Shown: positions 60,549 to 62,462 of the stretch, in pieces
Numbering within the stretch: the first letter of the stretch is position 1
Layout of the letters: each line of letters opens with the position of its first letter
Origin: an uncultured Erythrobacteraceae bacterium
GTDB taxonomy: Bacteria; Pseudomonadota; Alphaproteobacteria; Sphingomonadales; Sphingomonadaceae
Reading direction: 5' to 3'
Length of the DNA stretch: 62,462 bases
Assembly: GCA_946482075.1 (NCBI GenBank)
Contig: CAMLQG010000008.1
Span: forward strand, 1-62,462
Position numbers and translations under genes: made by a program
Notes under the pieces: generated by a model
Database searches by the model: none
What the model saw: only the letters and a program-made list of their open reading frames with translations
What the model was told of the DNA's origin: nothing

Positions 60549-60638
60549 CCGTTCGTCCTGAGCTTGTCGAAGGACAGCTTTTTCCTTCAGTCACGGAAGA
60601 AGTGAAGGACGGTCCTTCGACAAGCTCAGGACGAACGG
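60549..60638. repeat. Palindromic repeat family A, copy 4
   Basis: The left arm CCGTTCGTCCTGAGCTTGTC and the right arm ending CTCAGGACGAACGG are perfect mirrored copies over about 27 bases, with a 35-base centre. It fills the gap between the convergent patatin and dnaJ genes. Confidence 0.92.
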
Positions 60639-60653
60639 ATGCCGATCATTCCT

Positions 60654-61781
60654 TCAGTCCGTCAGATCGTTCCACGCATCCTTGAGCTTGTCGAAGAAGC
60701 CGCGCGATTCCGGGCATTCCTCGCCCGTTTCGGTTTCCTTGAACTCGCGCAGCAATTCGCGCTGGCGGGAACTGAGGCGCGTGGGGGTTTCCACCACGAT
60801 TTCGATCACCATGTCCCCCCGGCCGCGGCCCTGCAGAACGGGCATGCCCGCGCCGCGCTTGCGCAGCTGCTTGCCCGACTGGATGCCCGACGGAATTTCG
60901 ATCGCGTGCTTTTCGCCGTCCAGGCCGGGAATCTCGACCGTGTCGCCGAGTGCGGCGGTAGTGAAGCTGATGGGCACGCGCGTGAACAGCGCGGTGCCTT
61001 CGCGCTGGAAGACGGGGTGCGCGCGCACATGGAGGAAGATGTAGAGATCGCCCGGAGGCGCCCCCATCGGGCCGGCTTCGCCTTTGCCGGACAGCCGGAT
61101 GCGGGTGCCGTGATCCACGCCCGGCGGAATGGTGACGTCGAGCTTGCTGATCTTGTCGACCCGCCCTTCCCCCCCGCAATGTCGGCAAGGGCTTTCGATG
61201 ACCTGGCCGCGTCCGTGGCAGGACGGACAAGTCCGTTCCACCATGAACAGGCCCTGCTGCGAACGGACCTTGCCATGGCCGCGGCAAGTGCCGCAGCTGC
61301 GCGTGCCGGTGCCCGGTTCGGCGCCCGATCCGGCGCAAGGTTCGCAGGCGACGGAAACCTCGATCTCGATCTGGGTTTCCTTGCCATGAAAGGCTTCTTC
61401 CAGGCCGATTTCCAGATCGTAGCGGAGATCCGCGCCGCGCCGCGCCTGCTGGCGGCCACCGCCGCCGAACGCGCTGCCGAAGATCGTTTCGAAAATATCG
61501 CCGATATCGCCGAAATCGGCATGGTGCGCGCCACCGCCGCCCATGCCGCCATTCTGGAACGCCGCATGGCCGAAACGGTCATAGGCCGCACGTTTCTGCG
61601 GGTCCTTAAGGCAATCATAGGCTTCGCTGATCGCCTTGAACCTGGCTTCGGAAGCCCCGCATCCGGGATTGCGGTCCGGATGATACTTCATGGCGAGCTT
61701 GCGGTAAGACGACTTGATCGCCTTGTCGTCCGCCCCGCGCTCGACCTCGAGCAATTCGTAAAAGTCGACCTGGACCGTCAT
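60654..61781 (-). CDS. dnaJ: Chaperone protein DnaJ
   Basis: This 375-residue co-chaperone of DnaK has a J domain with HPD (MKYHPDRNPG), a short Gly-rich region (GGMGGGGAHHADFGD), four zinc repeats (CEPCAGSG, CGTCRGHG, CPSCHGRG, CRHCGGEG) and a C-terminal substrate-binding domain. It is downstream of dnaK with a 64-base spacer containing a strong hairpin. Confidence 0.97.
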   Translation of the reverse strand: MTVQVDFYELLEVERGADDKAIKSSYRKLAMKYHPDRNPGCGASEARFKAISEAYDCLKDPQKRAAYDRFGHAAFQNGGMGGGGAHHADFGDIGDIFETIFGSAFGGGGRQQARRGADLRYDLEIGLEEAFHGKETQIEIEVSVACEPCAGSGAEPGTGTRSCGTCRGHGKVRSQQGLFMVERTCPSCHGRGQVIESPCRHCGGEGRVDKISKLDVTIPPGVDHGTRIRLSGKGEAGPMGAPPGDLYIFLHVRAHPVFQREGTALFTRVPISFTTAALGDTVEIPGLDGEKHAIEIPSGIQSGKQLRKRGAGMPVLQGRGRGDMVIEIVVETPTRLSSRQRELLREFKETETGEECPESRGFFDKLKDAWNDLTD

Positions 61782-61801
61782 CGCCCCATCCTAAAACCGA
61801 G

Positions 61802-61827
61802 CCGCCACCGGACGGGGCCGGTGGCGG
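61802..61827 (-). terminator. Hairpin between dnaK and dnaJ
   Basis: CCGCCACCGG with loop ACGGGG and exact complement CCGGTGGCGG forms a 10-bp stem. On the dnaK strand it is followed within 6 bases by GTTTTAG, a weak T-run. It may be a partial terminator or mRNA processing/stability element that sets the dnaK:dnaJ ratio. Confidence 0.55.
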
Positions 61828-61845
61828 TAACGGTTCGATTCCAGA

Positions 61846-62462
61846 TCAGCCCTTGTTCTCTTCGTCAACTTCCGAGAACTCGGCATCCACGACATCTTCC
61901 CCATCCTGCGACGGGGCTTCGGCGCCCGGCGAGGCCGCAGATGCCTGCTCCCGCTCATAGATAGCCTGCCCCATCTTCATGGCAAGCTGGGTGAGCGCCT
62001 GCGTCTTGGCGTTGATGTCGTCCGCGTTTCCGCCTTCGATCGCCGTTCTGGTTTCCGTGATCGCGGCTTCGATCTCAGCCTTGAGACCGGGATCGACCTT
62101 GTCGCTGTTCTCTTCGAGCTGCTTTTCCGTCGCGTGGACGAGGCTGTCGGCATTGTTGCGGGCCTCGGCCGCTTCGCGCCGCTTTTTGTCCTCTTCGGCG
62201 AACTTCTCGGCATCCTGGACCATCTGATCGATGTCGGAATCGGACAAGCCGCCCGATGCCTGGATGCGGATCTGCTGTTCCTTGCCCGTGCCCTTGTCCT
62301 TGGCGGAGACGTTCACGATGCCATTGGCGTCGATATCAAACGTGACTTCGATCTGCGGTACGCCGCGCGGGGCCGAAGGAATGCCGACGAGATCGAACTG
62401 GCCGAGCATCTTGTTGTCCGCCGCCATTTCACGCTCGCCCTGAAACACGCGGATCGTCACGG
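61846..62462 (-). CDS. dnaK: Chaperone protein DnaK, C-terminal part (partial)
   Basis: This is the last about 205 residues of Hsp70, cut by the window edge. It includes the substrate-binding beta-sandwich ([56 protein letters not shown]), the helical lid ([20 protein letters not shown]) and the acidic tail ending [19 protein letters not shown]. The ATPase domain lies outside the window. The dnaK-dnaJ order is standard. Confidence 0.96.
   Translation of the reverse strand, partial: VTIRVFQGEREMAADNKMLGQFDLVGIPSAPRGVPQIEVTFDIDANGIVNVSAKDKGTGKEQQIRIQASGGLSDSDIDQMVQDAEKFAEEDKKRREAAEARNNADSLVHATEKQLEENSDKVDPGLKAEIEAAITETRTAIEGGNADDINAKTQALTQLAMKMGQAIYEREQASAASPGAEAPSQDGEDVVDAEFSEVDEENKG

Noticed and set aside
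1..62462. CRISPR array or rRNA operon
   Set aside because: No regularly spaced direct repeats of CRISPR size and no rRNA sequence were seen; the dispersed repeats are isolated palindromes.

Overview
This window comes from a GC-rich alphaproteobacterium, most probably a member of the Sphingomonadales (Erythrobacter/Novosphingobium-like). The evidence is the E1-beta subunit with an N-terminal lipoyl domain, the fused IspDF enzyme, the dusB-ntrBC-ntrYX-hfq-hflX gene order, an Hfq made of two Sm domains in one chain, TrmFO, and PhaR. All calls come from reading the sequence and from family knowledge; no database search was run.

Layout. 1-1.6 kb: end of pdhA and pdhB. 1.7-5.0 kb: three TadE/TadG-type pilus genes. 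5.1-8.5 kb: a phytoene-synthase-like protein, an EF-hand protein, trmFO and a YhhN-family membrane protein. 8.5-13.6 kb: PQQ glucose dehydrogenase and gyrA. 13.9-18.6 kb: a secreted TPR protein, a NYN/LOTUS protein, carbonic anhydrase, lipA, a RatA/COQ10 protein and cinA. 18.7-29.9 kb: ispDF, then the nitrogen-regulation run dusB-ntrB-ntrC-ntrY-ntrX followed by tandem hfq, hflX and mazG. 29.9-38.0 kb: a tightly overlapping leftward run (MltB, RlpA-like, PBP5-like, tmk, holB, metG, tatD, MBL protein, hidden small membrane protein). 38.1-38.9 kb: tRNA-Ser(UGA) with a short island remnant bounded by a 20-bp duplication of the tRNA 3' end. 39.2-42.7 kb: EF-hand protein, a GDT1/UPF0016 transporter behind a yybP-ykoY manganese riboswitch, and a small catabolic-looking cluster (two NTF2/SnoaL folds, SMP-30, EthD). 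42.9-45.8 kb: lpd and pdhC, which complete the pyruvate dehydrogenase complex. 45.9-56.1 kb: usp, rnr, proS, phaR, alr, an MFS transporter, Fe-S scaffold, cvpA and radA. 56.2-58.2 kb: a complete IS1595-family element with 25-bp inverted ends, a perfect 8-bp target duplication and passenger ORFs. 58.2-62.5 kb: a patatin-like protein, dnaJ and the 3' part of dnaK.

Most of the window is housekeeping sequence. The least ordinary parts are the IS1595 transposon with uncharacterised cargo, the tRNA-Ser island remnant, the tandem Hfq, and two families of dispersed palindromic repeats. These repeats sit mainly between convergent genes, and one copy is carried in frame inside the pdhC linker. A perfect hairpin directly in front of dusB may control the whole nitrogen-regulation operon.
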